Source: Undaria pinnatifida
Lineage: Eukaryota; Sar; Phaeophyceae; Laminariales; Alariaceae
Assembly (NCBI GenBank): GCA_012845835.1
Contig: JABAKD010000020.1
Span: forward strand, 6,427,915-6,491,914
Length of the DNA: 64,000 bases
Reading direction: 5' to 3'
Shown here: in pieces, positions 1-10,383 of the stretch
Layout of the letters: each line of letters starts with the position of its first letter
Position numbering within the stretch: position 1 is the stretch's first letter
Position numbers and translations under genes: made by a program
Notes under the pieces: model-generated
The model's input: only the letters and a program-made list of their open reading frames with translations
What the model was told of the DNA's origin: nothing
Databases searched by the model: none

Positions 1-24
1 GAGTACACTGCGACGCCAGCATCG

Positions 25-780
25 ATGGGTTTGACGCTACTTGAGCAGGAGCAGCCCGACGGATCCGTGAGGCCCATTGCCTATGTCAGCCGCGCTACCC
101 TCGACTCGGAAAGACAATGGATTCCGCTCGATTTGGAAGCAGGTACATTAATTGGGCGATCAAGAGCCTTCGAGGCTACCTTTGGGGCAGGAAGTTTCGC
201 ATTTTTTTGGATCATAGGGCCGTGGAAACTATCTGAAAAGATTGGGGCCACAACGCGCGAGTCTAGCGGTGACTCGAGTATCTCACCGTGTTCGACTACG
301 CACTCGAGTCGAAAGGACAAGCCCGGCGGTTGATGCCGATTTCTTTTCACGGCTACCACAGCTGGCGACCGAGCACGACCGCAATGGTTCTAGCCGCCCC
401 ATCCCTGCAGACGATGAAGCCATATACCTCGTCAGGGCTTGCGGCATACACCCTCCCTTCACACCGGTCCCCGGCACTGGCTTGGGTGGGCTGGTGCCCC
501 AGCCCGATACCGCCATTTTGGGCGGATTAGTCTTGACCTCCACTGATGTTCGCGATTTTCGTGCCCACGTGCCACGATGGAGATTGACGACTTTGCTGTC
601 GAGAGATTCGTCGCCCATGTTTCTGCTTTCGTCGGTACCGGTGATGACCGCCTCGAAAGCGCACCATTTTGGGCTACCACCCACGCCACTTTCACTCCGT
701 TTTTCACGGTGTCCTTCGGGGCTACTCAGCAATTATTGCCGCCACTGGCCCGTACGCCCCCTTCTGAGGCTTAAATAGCA
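25..780 (+). pseudogene. Ty3/gypsy-type retrotransposon pol remnant (RNase H onward), frameshifted
   Basis: From position 25 the frame gives QEQPDGSVRPIAYVSRATLD and DSERQWIPLDLEAGTLI, the RNase H start of Ty3/gypsy pol. A shift near 155 moves to another frame with RGYLWGRKFRIFLDHRAVET, which holds the DH.A.E RNase H motif. A further shift leads to WLEYLTVFDYALE, then FSRLPQLATEHDRNGS and ACGIHPPFTPVPGTGLGGLV, the region after RNase H. One more shift near 575 gives MEIDDFAVERFVAHVSAF. The reverse transcriptase would lie left of the window. No integrase is seen to the right. With at least three frame breaks it is dead. Confidence 0.8.
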
Positions 781-3600
781 CTGTCGCACGCCAAAGAAAG
801 CCGCTGCCGCCGATGCCGCGCAGCCTGCTTTTGATGACGGTTTCGGACCCGGCAAGGTCCCTCGGTCGTCTTCTTGTGGGGTCGACCCTCCACCGCGCCT
901 TCCGGGTTCTCGACCACCTTTGGCCGTCGTTCCGGGGTCCACCTCGAGCCCCAACGCCTGTCCTGACGGTACCCATCTCGTCTGACTGCGGTCGAGCGGA
1001 GACTTTGAGCCCTTCGGTTGTAGGACCCGCCACCCCTTCCGGGCCTCCCTCCGTTCCTACGACCGATTAGTACCCCCTCGGCACTGCTGCCGAGCTACAC
1101 TTTGGTGATTCCGCCGCGAGCTATTCGCACGCCGACTGAAAGAGGGAGAGGCACGTAGAACCTGCGCGTTACGCTGCGATCCAACGCGTTCTTCTCGGCC
1201 GGCCAATGGCCCTGGCCACCGTTTTTTTGGCACGTTTTCCCTCGCACCAGCGCTCGTGCAACTACCGACGGGAAGTATTCTGTTCTTTCTCTGGACTACC
1301 CGGGACCGATCAAGCTTCCGGGACTACCCGGGACCGATCAAGCTTCCGCTCTCTCCAGCTCGCTACACGACTTCGACAGGAGCGGTTCAAGGTTCCTGGT
1401 GCCTTCAACTCCGTCGGGGTAGATCAGTTGCACGCGGGATTCCAAGTAACATAGGTAAATGTCGAGCCACGGACGTGGCTAGTTGAAGTTGATGCCACCA
1501 CCGCGCTCGAGCAGTTGAATCCTGTTGCCCTGGTTTTTGATCATGCTGACTCTCTTTGATGCTGCTGTTCCCCCTGCATACGAACGTGCCCGAGCTAGGT
1601 TGTATTTCCGAGTTCATTGAAAGCTACCGCAACAGTTTGGGTTCTGGTACTTTGGGAGACATTCGTCTTGTTTCTTGGTTTTGACCTAGTTTTGTTGGGG
1701 GAGTGCCCCATTATTTCTCCGCTGGGTTTCGACGTCGACCTCTCAGGGTTAAGCACGATGTCCATTCCGCGCGTGAGCAGTGTTTTGTACGTAGCGTTCT
1801 GATACGCTTTTGCGACCGCTCGGGGTTTTTGTTGGCGAGGTTTTCGACTATCCCGCCTTCGACTCCAGCATTTTCGCATTTCGTTTTCTCTCTCGTATGT
1901 TCCCCGTTTTCATTTTTATGTTTCCCTTATGCCCATTCCCCGCGTCAATCTGAGGGAAGCGATAGCTCTAGCGTTTGTCGATTCTGCCATTACCGCTGGG
2001 TTTTCCGTAGTCCCTTTCCCGTTGCCGCTCTCCGTTGTCGGTATTCTGCTCACTTTTTCCTGGGGCTTCGTAGCCTGGCAAGGTAGAAGTCGGGTGTGGG
2101 ACGAGTTTTGAATGGCCGCATTTTCGAGTCATGTTCTAGACCTCGATGTAAGTGTCATTGGAGGACTATGACGCGCAAACGCCGCCTCCACGAGAGCACT
2201 ATGGGAGCCCGCGAAATCACCTCGACGGTTCATGAAATAGTCACGATGAACGCACCATAGAGGTTACTGGTGATTGCTCTTTTACCAGGATACGAACGTG
2301 GCGATGGTTTGACGCTATTGGGGAGTTTCAACAGTAGGTTGACGATATCGGAGCTGGGTGTTGGGATTTCAGGCCTTGCATTATGACGCGCGCTACGATC
2401 ATGCGATAGAGGTAGCATTGCCTAGCATTTTCTTTTGAATGACGGGACTCCTTTGCCCAAAATCGTCGGTAAAGAAAGTCAGTCTCTCTTGTTTAGCAAC
2501 ATGACCATTGCTTTCACCTTTTGTTAGACCATGGGTCTGATCATCGGGTTGCACTTTAATAAGTACACACGCCCGCCCCCCTCCTCCTATGAGTGTGGCG
2601 TGGTTTGCAGCAGTTGGTGAGCGACATGAGACGAAGGCTGCGGTGCGGGGGGGGGGGATCCAATTTTCATCGATTTTCACCACGGTGGATTGGCTACCCA
2701 CGCGAGTAGCTCTAAGCATCAACCCAAAAAACGAAACTAGAAACATATTTGTTTCGTTGACACAGCGCAACAAGCAAGCCCGGGACGGTGCATATCGAGA
2801 AACCCGAGCACATGCCAAACAGGTAGCTACTCGCGCGAGTGGCTCTCAGTCGCGGAAAGCCGATGACCCAAACGCGCGCCCCCTATCTTAGCATAACCAA
2901 TGTGCTCGTACTAAATCAATTGAGCAAGGGCGGGCAATGGATATATGGCTGGACATATTATTATATGAGGGGTACACAGTCATGCGCGAATTGTGCGGGA
3001 AACGAAGTATAAGAAAAAATAACCCATGTTCCTGTGGGTGTTTTGCAAGCTACGAGATACCGTATCATATATGCGTGTAGTAATGTAGCCGAACTGTTTA
3101 GAACGTGGTTATTTCTAAACATCATGGTATCGTGTTAACAGCGTGGATTAAAACCCCTACATCAACAATATGGTACCAGTTGTCGCTTTGCCGGGAAGGA
3201 TTATGCGAGCAGAAGTTCGCTTATCTATGACTAAACAACCTCCTCGTGACGCGCGGCGAGGGGGTTGCGCTCTGATGAATTCGTATCGTGAAACGAAACA
3301 CGGTGTGGATTTGTGTCATCTCGATGTCAAATAGGCGTCGAGTCAACTCTGATATATGGTGGAATATGCTGACTGTATAGATAGGCATGATTTGGGTGAT
3401 TATTGGAATTTGTAGAAACATGGATGAAAATGCGTATTTTTGGTCAAAATATCTTTGAAGACGAAAAAATGATAAGTATTCTTCCCCGTGTTTGTGTCGA
3501 AGATTAAATTAATTGTTCATCCCGGGAGGAAAATTACTGATTTTGGACGTTTGGATAACGACTTTTCCGCCTTTTGTTGACCAAAAGGTATGGCGTTATT
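781..3600. other. Decayed retroelement-derived DNA, no gene recognised
   Basis: Short ORFs only. 781-1200 may be the eroded continuation of pol (fragments such as RRELFARRLKEGEART). A 27-28 bp unit containing CTACCCGGGACCGATCAAGC is doubled at about 1294-1348. A segment at 2286-2345 recurs at 6078-6135. Confidence 0.5.
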
Positions 3601-3663
3601 GCGGGTTTAGGTACCCAAGAACGGCAGTGACAACGAGACAGGGTTGGGGGTGGATGAAAACGA

Positions 3664-4230
3664 TTATTTGGTTTCACTCGTATCCTGCTCTGGGGGTGTG
3701 CCTACGTCATTCGCATGAGCGGGAGACGAGGGTTCGTCTTTCGCGATGGACAACCTAGACAACGCGAGACCTGTCGGTTCTGTTGGTAACCCTCCGCTTA
3801 CCGAGTCTCGTTGCTGTAGGAGCTGTAAAGAGCCGGCCAATAGCGACGGTGATGCTGATTGACTTTTCCGAAGTGCTGTGATCCAAGTCTTTGCTTTTGC
3901 CTTGAACAGCAGCACCTGGAGTTGCTCAACGATGAGATCCTCCAGACCTTCGCCATCTACTTAATCAGAAGACGGCGATTGAGAGGGAGACGGCTCCTTC
4001 TCGGTACGTGGAGACGATATCTCCATGATTGCGGGATCGGCGACGGCGCCGTTCTCCGTGAGCTCCCCTTTCTCATCGGACGCGGGGGGCTCGAAGTCCA
4101 CTTGGTCTTCCAACGATGGAAGATGCTTGTTCGACTCACGGTCCTCCAACAATGGAGAATTCTCGGTCGCCTCACGCTTCGTTGGAGCTTGCGGCTTCCT
4201 TACTGCTGTGTGTTTGTTTTTTTTAGTCAT
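3664..4230 (-). CDS. Unrecognised ORF pair in one frame, interrupted by a single stop
   Basis: From 4230 an 89-codon frame starts MTKKNKHTAVRKPQAPTKRE and is rich in Glu, Ser and Pro (SPLLEDRESNKHLPSLEDQV). It stops at TAA (3963-3961), then reopens in the same frame as GLEDLIVEQLQVLLFKAKAK, an amphipathic helix-like stretch, and runs to 3664. Codon use looks protein-like. It could be one gene with a nonsense mutation, two exons around a short intron, or a tail exon of the seven-transmembrane gene. The 17-base sequence GGGTTTAGGTACCCAAG flanks it at 3603-3619 and 4293-4309. I recognise no family. Confidence 0.3.
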
Positions 4231-4309
4231 GATCCCACCACGCTAATAACCAAAAGCTGCCACATGTCTCAAGTTCGTCGTCAACGCCAGTGTGGGTTTA
4301 GGTACCCAA

Positions 4310-4945
4310 GGTTCGACTCGAGGCTTGCAACAGTTTATCTTTTATGCGTAGCGTAGAGGCACGCCAGGTGATGGGTGACAGACTCAACGGCGAGCCTGGA
4401 ACGAGAGAAGAGTGACAGATGTGCGTGCGTGACACATCTGCTCACGCATCAGATGGTCTCGGGGCAATATTACCAATCATAGTTCGTCCGCCGACAAAAG
4501 AGTGTACCGGAATCTTACGGATGAGATCATAGAAGATCTGATGTCACTGTCGTACGGTAAAAAACGAGGATCTTATGACCAGGTTCAACTGGTGATACCT
4601 GCGTGGGAGATCCTTACGGTGATCTCCAGATATGTGCAGGTTGCACGAGACATGGCTCCCACATTTTAATGTCTTGAATTTGAGCTTTTAGAATTTGGAT
4701 GGGTTTTGGTGTGCACACGTCCGGGAGGCAGTTGTCTGATTACATTGTGGACTTTGGGGATACTGCACTGGTACACTCGTTTCGACCCTATTCACCCAGC
4801 TGATGTCCGTTTGGTTACCGCGGACAGCTGTGTTGGTTATTATATAGCTGTCCCTAGATACGGCGGCTGAGTGTTGATTACCGGGTCGATGTTTGAGTTT
4901 CGGAGTCTGGATTTTGGATTCTGATCTTCGATCTTTCGTTTTTGA
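4310..4945. other. Intergenic, nothing recognised
   Basis: No credible ORF or RNA gene. AT-richer sequence with TTTGGATT-like motifs that continue on the far side of the neighbouring mobile element (5750-5900), as expected if that element split one locus. Confidence 0.4.
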
Positions 4946-5738
4946 GGCCATTTCTTACACAGTCAGTCGGATTCCGCCAGTCGAAAATGGCCCTTTCCGA
5001 CTGGATATTTTTTCGACTGGATTTTTCTGGTCCTTCTCCTTATCGTCAGTCGAGTCGATTTTATAGTTTTTGTGCTCTTCCTATCATAGAGGCGGTTGGA
5101 GTGAGGGAGTACTGCTGTTCGGCAGTCGAAATCGGTTGGCAGCTCTGTGCTTCGCGCTTTCTCCGCGAGCAACGGCTCGACGAACCCTCGTCCCAACGAC
5201 TTGGCGGCTTTGGGTTCAGCCGAAAGCCGCCAAAGCTACGTTCGTGGACTTGCACTCAGCCAAGAGCCGCCAAAGTTGCAGCAGGTGCAGCCGTTGTTGG
5301 CAGCATGGGATCGATACCGCGCGTTGCTGCCGTCGTGTGATACACGCTGCTGGCGAGCGGAACTTGGAATGCGCCCCGCTGACTTGCTGCGAGAAGCAAC
5401 AACAGTGATGGCCAAGCCAGCGTCAGCGCCTTGTATGATGCTGCTGTGTGGTACATGGTATGGGTGTGTGGCCGCGTGGCGTGGTTGTATGTTTGGTGGT
5501 GGGATGAGCGATGCGATCGGTTAAAAAAAACTCGTGTAAAACTTTTTCGACTGAGTTTTTCGACTGGAGTATCCAGTCGAAAAAGTCGAGTTTTTCAACT
5601 GAATCCGCCAGTCGGAATTCTCAGTCTAAAAAAGTTGAGTCTAGAAAGCCCTTTTTCGACTGTGTAAGAAAGCCCGATTGGGCTTCAGTCAAAAAAGGCC
5701 GTTTTCGACTGACAAATCCGACTGTATAAGAAATGGCC
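4946..5738. mobile_element. MITE-like element with about 50 bp imperfect terminal inverted repeats
   Basis: The left end reads GGCCATTTCTTACACAGTC. The reverse complement of the right end (5738 backward) reads GGCCATTTCTTATACAGTC. Similarity continues inward through CAGTCGAAAA-type motifs. The outer thirds are built from repeated TTTTCGACTG/CAGTCGAAAA; the core holds three copies of an AGCCGCCAAAG motif (5220-5280). No transposase is encoded, and I see no clear target-site duplication. Confidence 0.6.
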
Positions 5739-6340
5739 TATGCTTTCAGATTAAGGATTTTGGATATTGGTTTTCCGAGTTTTTGGATTTTCAATTTCAG
5801 GATTCGAGATTTTGGACCGTGGACTTTGGATGTTTTATCTTAATTTTGGGAGATTGGTTCTGGTTTAAGTCCTTGGATTTTGGTTCTTGTTCTTTGGAGT
5901 GGCTTTCAGGGGCTTTGGTGCTGGGATCGTTATTTCTGTCACCGCAGTGAAGGAGAATATATTATAAAATAAATATATTGCCCGTGTTTTTAATTGGCTC
6001 GTTTTATCTTGAGACAATGATAACATGGTGTCGTGCCGTATCAAGTACAGAGCAGGGAGGCTGTTTTTTGTGCTTGTACCAGGATACGAACACGACGGCG
6101 GTTAGATTACATTGGGGAGTTCCAACAGTAATTTGGCTCGTCATAGCGGGATATTGACATGCCGGGATTCGCAGTAGGGTGTTTCATCCGAGCCCGCGCT
6201 TTATGATGACTTTACGATGTTGTTCATGTCTACTCGATGATGAGCTTAATATATACCTGGTACATAATATATTGTCGTATCTAGCGGCACCGTCCGCACG
6301 AAGACGTCCCGTTAACGCTTTGAGGACTAAGTAAAAATTA
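5739..6340. other. Intergenic, with a repeat shared with 2.3 kb
   Basis: It holds AGGATACGAAC followed by GG(T/A)TTGAC/ATTGGGGAGTT(T/C)CAACAGTA at 6078-6135, a diverged copy of 2286-2345. No gene seen. Confidence 0.45.
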
Positions 6341-8400
6341 CAATGGAAGCACCACTGCAGTCCTTAACACACAATAAAAGCCCGACGACAGCACCATGGA
6401 AGCCTAATGAAAACCCGTACATCTCCATGAAACGTCCATGAACGCATTATGGATGTGCATACACCTCCACGAAGACACCATGAAAACACTATGAAATCAA
6501 GTACACCACCATGAAAGTATCGTGAAAACGCGTGCACCTCCACAACAATCACCATGGAAGCACCATAACAGCACCACGAAAGCCCATGAAAGAACCGTGA
6601 AAGCCCCATGAAAGCGCCATGAAAGCCCGTGGAAGCGCGCACACCTCCATGAAAGCCTCATTAAATCACCATGAGAGCGCCTATACCACCATCAAAGCAC
6701 CTTTAAAGCCCTACAGAAGCCCATACCCCTCCGTAAAGGCCCCATAAAGCACAATGAAAACTGAACCACCTACATGAAGGCTCTACTTCGTATGAACGCC
6801 CTACGGAAGCACACACCCCTCCACCAAAGTTCCATGAAAGCATCATGAAAGCGCAGCCCCCTCCACGAAAGGAACCTGAGGAGCCCGTGAAAGCAACGTG
6901 AAGGTTCACGATAGCACCCTAAAAGCCCAACGGAAACACGTACACCTCCATGAAATGTCTATGAAAGCACCACGAAAGCTCTTACGCCGGCACCGCCATG
7001 AAAGCACCATGAGACCCCCACGGAAGCACGCACACCTCCGGGAACGCCCCATAAAAACGCAGTGAAACCGGATTCACCTGCATGAAGGCACTAAATGGTG
7101 TAAAAGTCCAACGAAACCATATGTACCTGGTACGCCTCCACGAGAGCTTTATATGAAACGCCATGAAAGCACCAGAACGCACTATGGAGGTTACCATGGA
7201 AGTACCACGGCAGCCCATGAATACAAAATGAAGGACATACGAAAGCACCATGAACCCACGAAAACGCATAGACCTCGATGAAAAGTCCACGAAATCACGA
7301 TGAAAGCGCGTTCACCGCCGTGAAATCAGCATGAAAGCACCATGAAAGCTCATACATCTCCACGGAAACATCATGAAAGCACCACGAAAGCAACGTAAAG
7401 CACCATGGAACTAAGTCTCGTGAAACGCCATCAAAGCACCATGAAATCCCCACGAAAACGCATGTGCACCTCCATCAAAAGGTCCATGAAGCACGATGAA
7501 GGCGCATATTCCACCATGAAAGAACCATGAAAGCACCCTGAACCCATGAAAGTACCATGAAACCACCATGAAACCATCATGAAAACATAAAAAAGCACCA
7601 TGATAGCACCATTATAACCCCCACGAAAGCACCGTGGAAGCACCGTGGGAGTCCAAGAAAACACAATAAACGCACCACGAAAGCACCATAAAATCCCTAA
7701 TGAAGCACGTACACCTCTATGAAACACCTCGAAAGCTTTTCATTGGGTTGGGATTAGGGTTGGGGTTGTGAAAGTACCATAAAAGCACATACTTCGTATG
7801 CCACTACGAAAGCGCTGTCAATGTCCATGAAAGTAAAATGAAAGCGCTCACATCTCTACAAAATCCCTACGAGAGGGCCATGAGAGTGCATGCGCCTCTA
7901 TGAAAGAACCATGACAGCCCTGCGGAAGCATCGTGAAAGCGCATGCACCACCATGAATGCACCATGAAATCACCATAAAAGCACCGAAAACGCCCATGAA
8001 ATCACATACCTGTTACACCTTAATACAAGCACTATGGTGATCTCATGGGCTAGCATGGGCTTTCATGCATGATGAATACTTCATGTTGCTTTCATGATTA
8101 TTTCATGGGCTTTTCGTTGAGGTGTGTACGCGTCCATGGGGCCTTCATAGGGGTGTAGGCGCTTCCAAGGGTCTTTCATGGTACTTCTAAGGAGTCCATG
8201 CTGCTTTTGTGGTGCTTCCATGGCGCTTTCATACCGCTTTCCTTGACTCTTACCGTGTTTCATGTCAATTTCATAGTCTTTCTCAGCGCTTCCACGGAAA
8301 TTCGCCGAGCTCTCATATTATTTTCCATGGCTGAAAGCACCACGAAACCCCCATGAAAGTTCACATAGAAACTATTGTACTGTCCACGAACCTTGCATCA
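6341..8400. repeat. CCATGAAAG(C)AC tandem array, about 2 kb, with an inverted block
   Basis: Degenerate 12-16 bp units built on CCATGAAAGCAC run along the plus strand from about 6341 to 8030. At about 8035-8330 the unit appears on the other strand (CTTTCATGG), then returns to the first orientation. The ORFs across it are by-products of a repeat low in stop codons. Confidence 0.85.
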
Positions 8401-9050
8401 TTGACTGTAAAGCACAGCACGTAGGTAGGTCTTCTGGAGGTTACCAATATTACAAGAATAGGGGCTGTTACAGACACAGGCCGCCCTTTGCAGGTCTCTC
8501 TACTCTATAGGTTCCACGTTGGTCACTCACTTAGAACTTAGATAAGCTCCTGTATTAGTCCCACACACGCCACGTATAGAACCGACTGTGTGTGCAAATC
8601 CACGAAGCAAAATCACCATCTCCTTTTTCCTACACGCACATGTTCTCAAAGGCATGTGAAAACCCTTCATATAATTTCCGTAACTAGATATTGCGCCTTG
8701 TTAGGCTCCCAGGGCAATACCATACCACTAGCCCACCCTGATGAGCCGTATATATATATGCGGAAATATGGAAGATTCGGGGAAGCATCGGTTCTACGGT
8801 CTAGAACATGACTCGAAGATGCGGCTCCTCAAAACCTACCCCCACACCTCTGCCCTGCGAGGATATGAAGCCTCAGGGAAAAAGCTAAAGCAGAAACCCA
8901 CAGATGAAGAAGAATGAAAGACGGAAAACGGGCTACAGAACACCCCAGCGAATGGCGGGATCGACAGGCGCGAAAGCTATCGCTTTCCACGGGTCAGTGA
9001 GGAGAACGGGATCGACAGGGTGAGAGTCGTACAAATTTGTTATTGGTGGA
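8401..9050. other. Spacer, nothing recognised
   Basis: No gene or structured RNA identified. It ends in two copies of GGGATCGACAGG (about 8957 and 9008) just before the SINE cluster. Confidence 0.4.
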
Positions 9051-9242
9051 TTGTTGAGGTATTAGTGGGGTATTAGTCCGTTTGACCACTTGCAAAAGGT
9101 TAACCAATAGCTTACCCAAACCAAGCCTTATAACACTCTCCCCCCTTTGTTGAGGAATTAGTGGGGTATTAGTCCGTTTGACCACTTGCAAAAGGTTAAC
9201 CAATATCTTACCCAAACTTAGCCTTATAGCACTCTCCCCCCC
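9051..9242 (-). repeat. Two tandem 96 bp SINE head fragments with A-box
   Basis: 9051-9146 and 9147-9242 are near-identical. On the minus strand each carries TGGTCAAACGG (9078-9088 and 9174-9184 on the plus strand), a good RNA polymerase III A-box (TRGYNNARNNG). Neither has a B-box, so they are partial copies of the unit completed at 9991-10140. Confidence 0.65.
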
Positions 9243-9440
9243 CCTGAAACGGCGGGATAGTAGGTCGGCCGGATATACGGGCGGACCTGTCAATTACCCA
9301 AGCCGTTTCATTTCCTGGGTATACCGGGGAGAGTATTTTTCAAGTTCGACATGGGGAAAGTCTGAAAAAGTTTATCACGGTGGATGTGGGATTTGAACCC
9401 ACGACCCAAAAACCCATGATCCTGCCGACGACGCCATTCG
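9243..9440 (-). mobile_element. tRNA-derived SINE-like unit: body plus B-box, A-box region replaced
   Basis: The minus strand holds GGTTCAAATCC (B-box, plus 9389-9399) followed by the family body (9372-9243) with CGGCCGACCTACTATCCC and GCCGTTTCAGG. The normal A-box segment is absent; unrelated sequence (9441-9705) precedes it. Confidence 0.6.
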
Positions 9441-9707
9441 TAAGGTTATAGGTGGGGACACAGAGTGCCCCCTGCAGGTTTGCCAATTGAGCAGGTCCTC
9501 GGAGAGTACTCACTTTCTTTGCCTTCGTAGAGACGTAGCTTTATTCGATTCCACCAGAGCCTTGGATAGCTTCTGAGATCGGAGGCACGCGCCTCCGATC
9601 TATTTCCCAACTTTCCCGAATATAAAACGCCTACATTATCATACGAAACCCATCCAAACGATCTCAAATTCGGATAATTACGGGCCTTTCAAGGCCGTAT
9701 CTTAACA

Positions 9708-9858
9708 GGATGGTGATATTCGAACCCACGACCCAAAACTCCATGGTCCTGCCGTCGATGCCATTTGTTAAGAGATTAGGAGGGTATTAGTCCGTTTGAC
9801 CACTTGCAAAAGGTAAATCAATAGCCTATACCCAAACTAAGCCTTATAACACTCCCCC
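9708..9858 (-). mobile_element. tRNA-derived SINE-like head without body
   Basis: A-box TGGTCAAACGG (plus 9792-9802) and a degraded B-box GGTTCGAATAT (plus 9716-9726) are about 76 bp apart on the minus strand. It abuts the body of the next unit at 9859. Confidence 0.6.
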
Positions 9859-10140
9859 CCCTGAAACGGCGGGATATCAGGTCGGCCGGACATACGGACG
9901 GACGTGTCAATATCATAGCGGTTTCGCTTCCTAGGTATACCGGGGAGACTATTTTTCAAGTTTGACATGGGGAAAGTCGTGAAATTTTATCATGGGTGGA
10001 TGGTGGGATTCGAACCCATGGCCCTGCAACCCATGTCCTGCCATCGGCGTCATTTGCGAAGGATTTAAGAGGGGTATTAGTCCGTTTGACCACGCGCAAA
10101 AGGTTAACCAATTGCCTGTACCCAAACTAAGCCTTGTAAC
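9859..10140 (-). mobile_element. Most complete tRNA-derived SINE-like unit
   Basis: Reading the minus strand from 10140: A-box TGGTCAAACGG (plus 10082-10092), then GGTTCGAATCC (plus 10006-10016), a perfect B-box, flanked by GTGG...CCAC as in a tRNA T-arm, then a 130 bp body (9990-9859) shared with 9372-9243. The A-B spacing of about 86 bp and the missing cloverleaf argue for a tRNA-derived SINE rather than a working tRNA gene. It lies just downstream of exon 2 of the seven-transmembrane gene, in the same orientation. Confidence 0.7.
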
Positions 10141-10190
10141 ACCCGCCACCTGCTGCTTGACCAGACAACGATATGGACAACTGGACTGAC

Positions 10191-10383
10191 CTGGAGGAGA
10201 AATCGGGCGATTTGATGAACAGCGCCGTAGCGAAAGCCAAAATCGCGAGGGAGACAGCCGCCCACATCCTGACGACGTTTTTCAACTTCACGAATCGGGC
10301 GTACTTGCCCCGGTAGGACTTGTTTAAGACCACCACCAGGCGCACGAGACGGAGAAGGTAGGGCACATGCACTGTTGCTACAC
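10191..10383 (-). CDS. Seven-transmembrane GPCR/RGS-like protein, exon 2
   Basis: After the strong acceptor CTTTTCCCACACAG the frame gives VHVPYLLRLVRLVVVLNKSY, RGKYARFVKLKNVVRMW and a hydrophobic span AAVSLAILAFATALFI. A PYLLR.VRL stretch followed by a basic loop and another membrane span is what follows TM3 in GPCR/RGS-type proteins. The phase matches exon 1 exactly (A|GT = Ser). The donor is GTCAGT, phase 2. No later exon was found; the 3' part (TM5-7 and any RGS domain) should lie left of 10.19 kb or outside the window. Confidence 0.55.

Noticed and set aside
6364-7727. Minus-strand ORFs rich in F/H/G/S in the CCATGAAAG array
   Set aside because: Same reason: the unit lacks stops in some frames.
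9376-10095. tRNA genes, suggested by GGTTCGAATCC T-arms
   Set aside because: No complete cloverleaf; the A-B spacing is long and several partial copies share a non-tRNA body, so SINE-like elements fit better.
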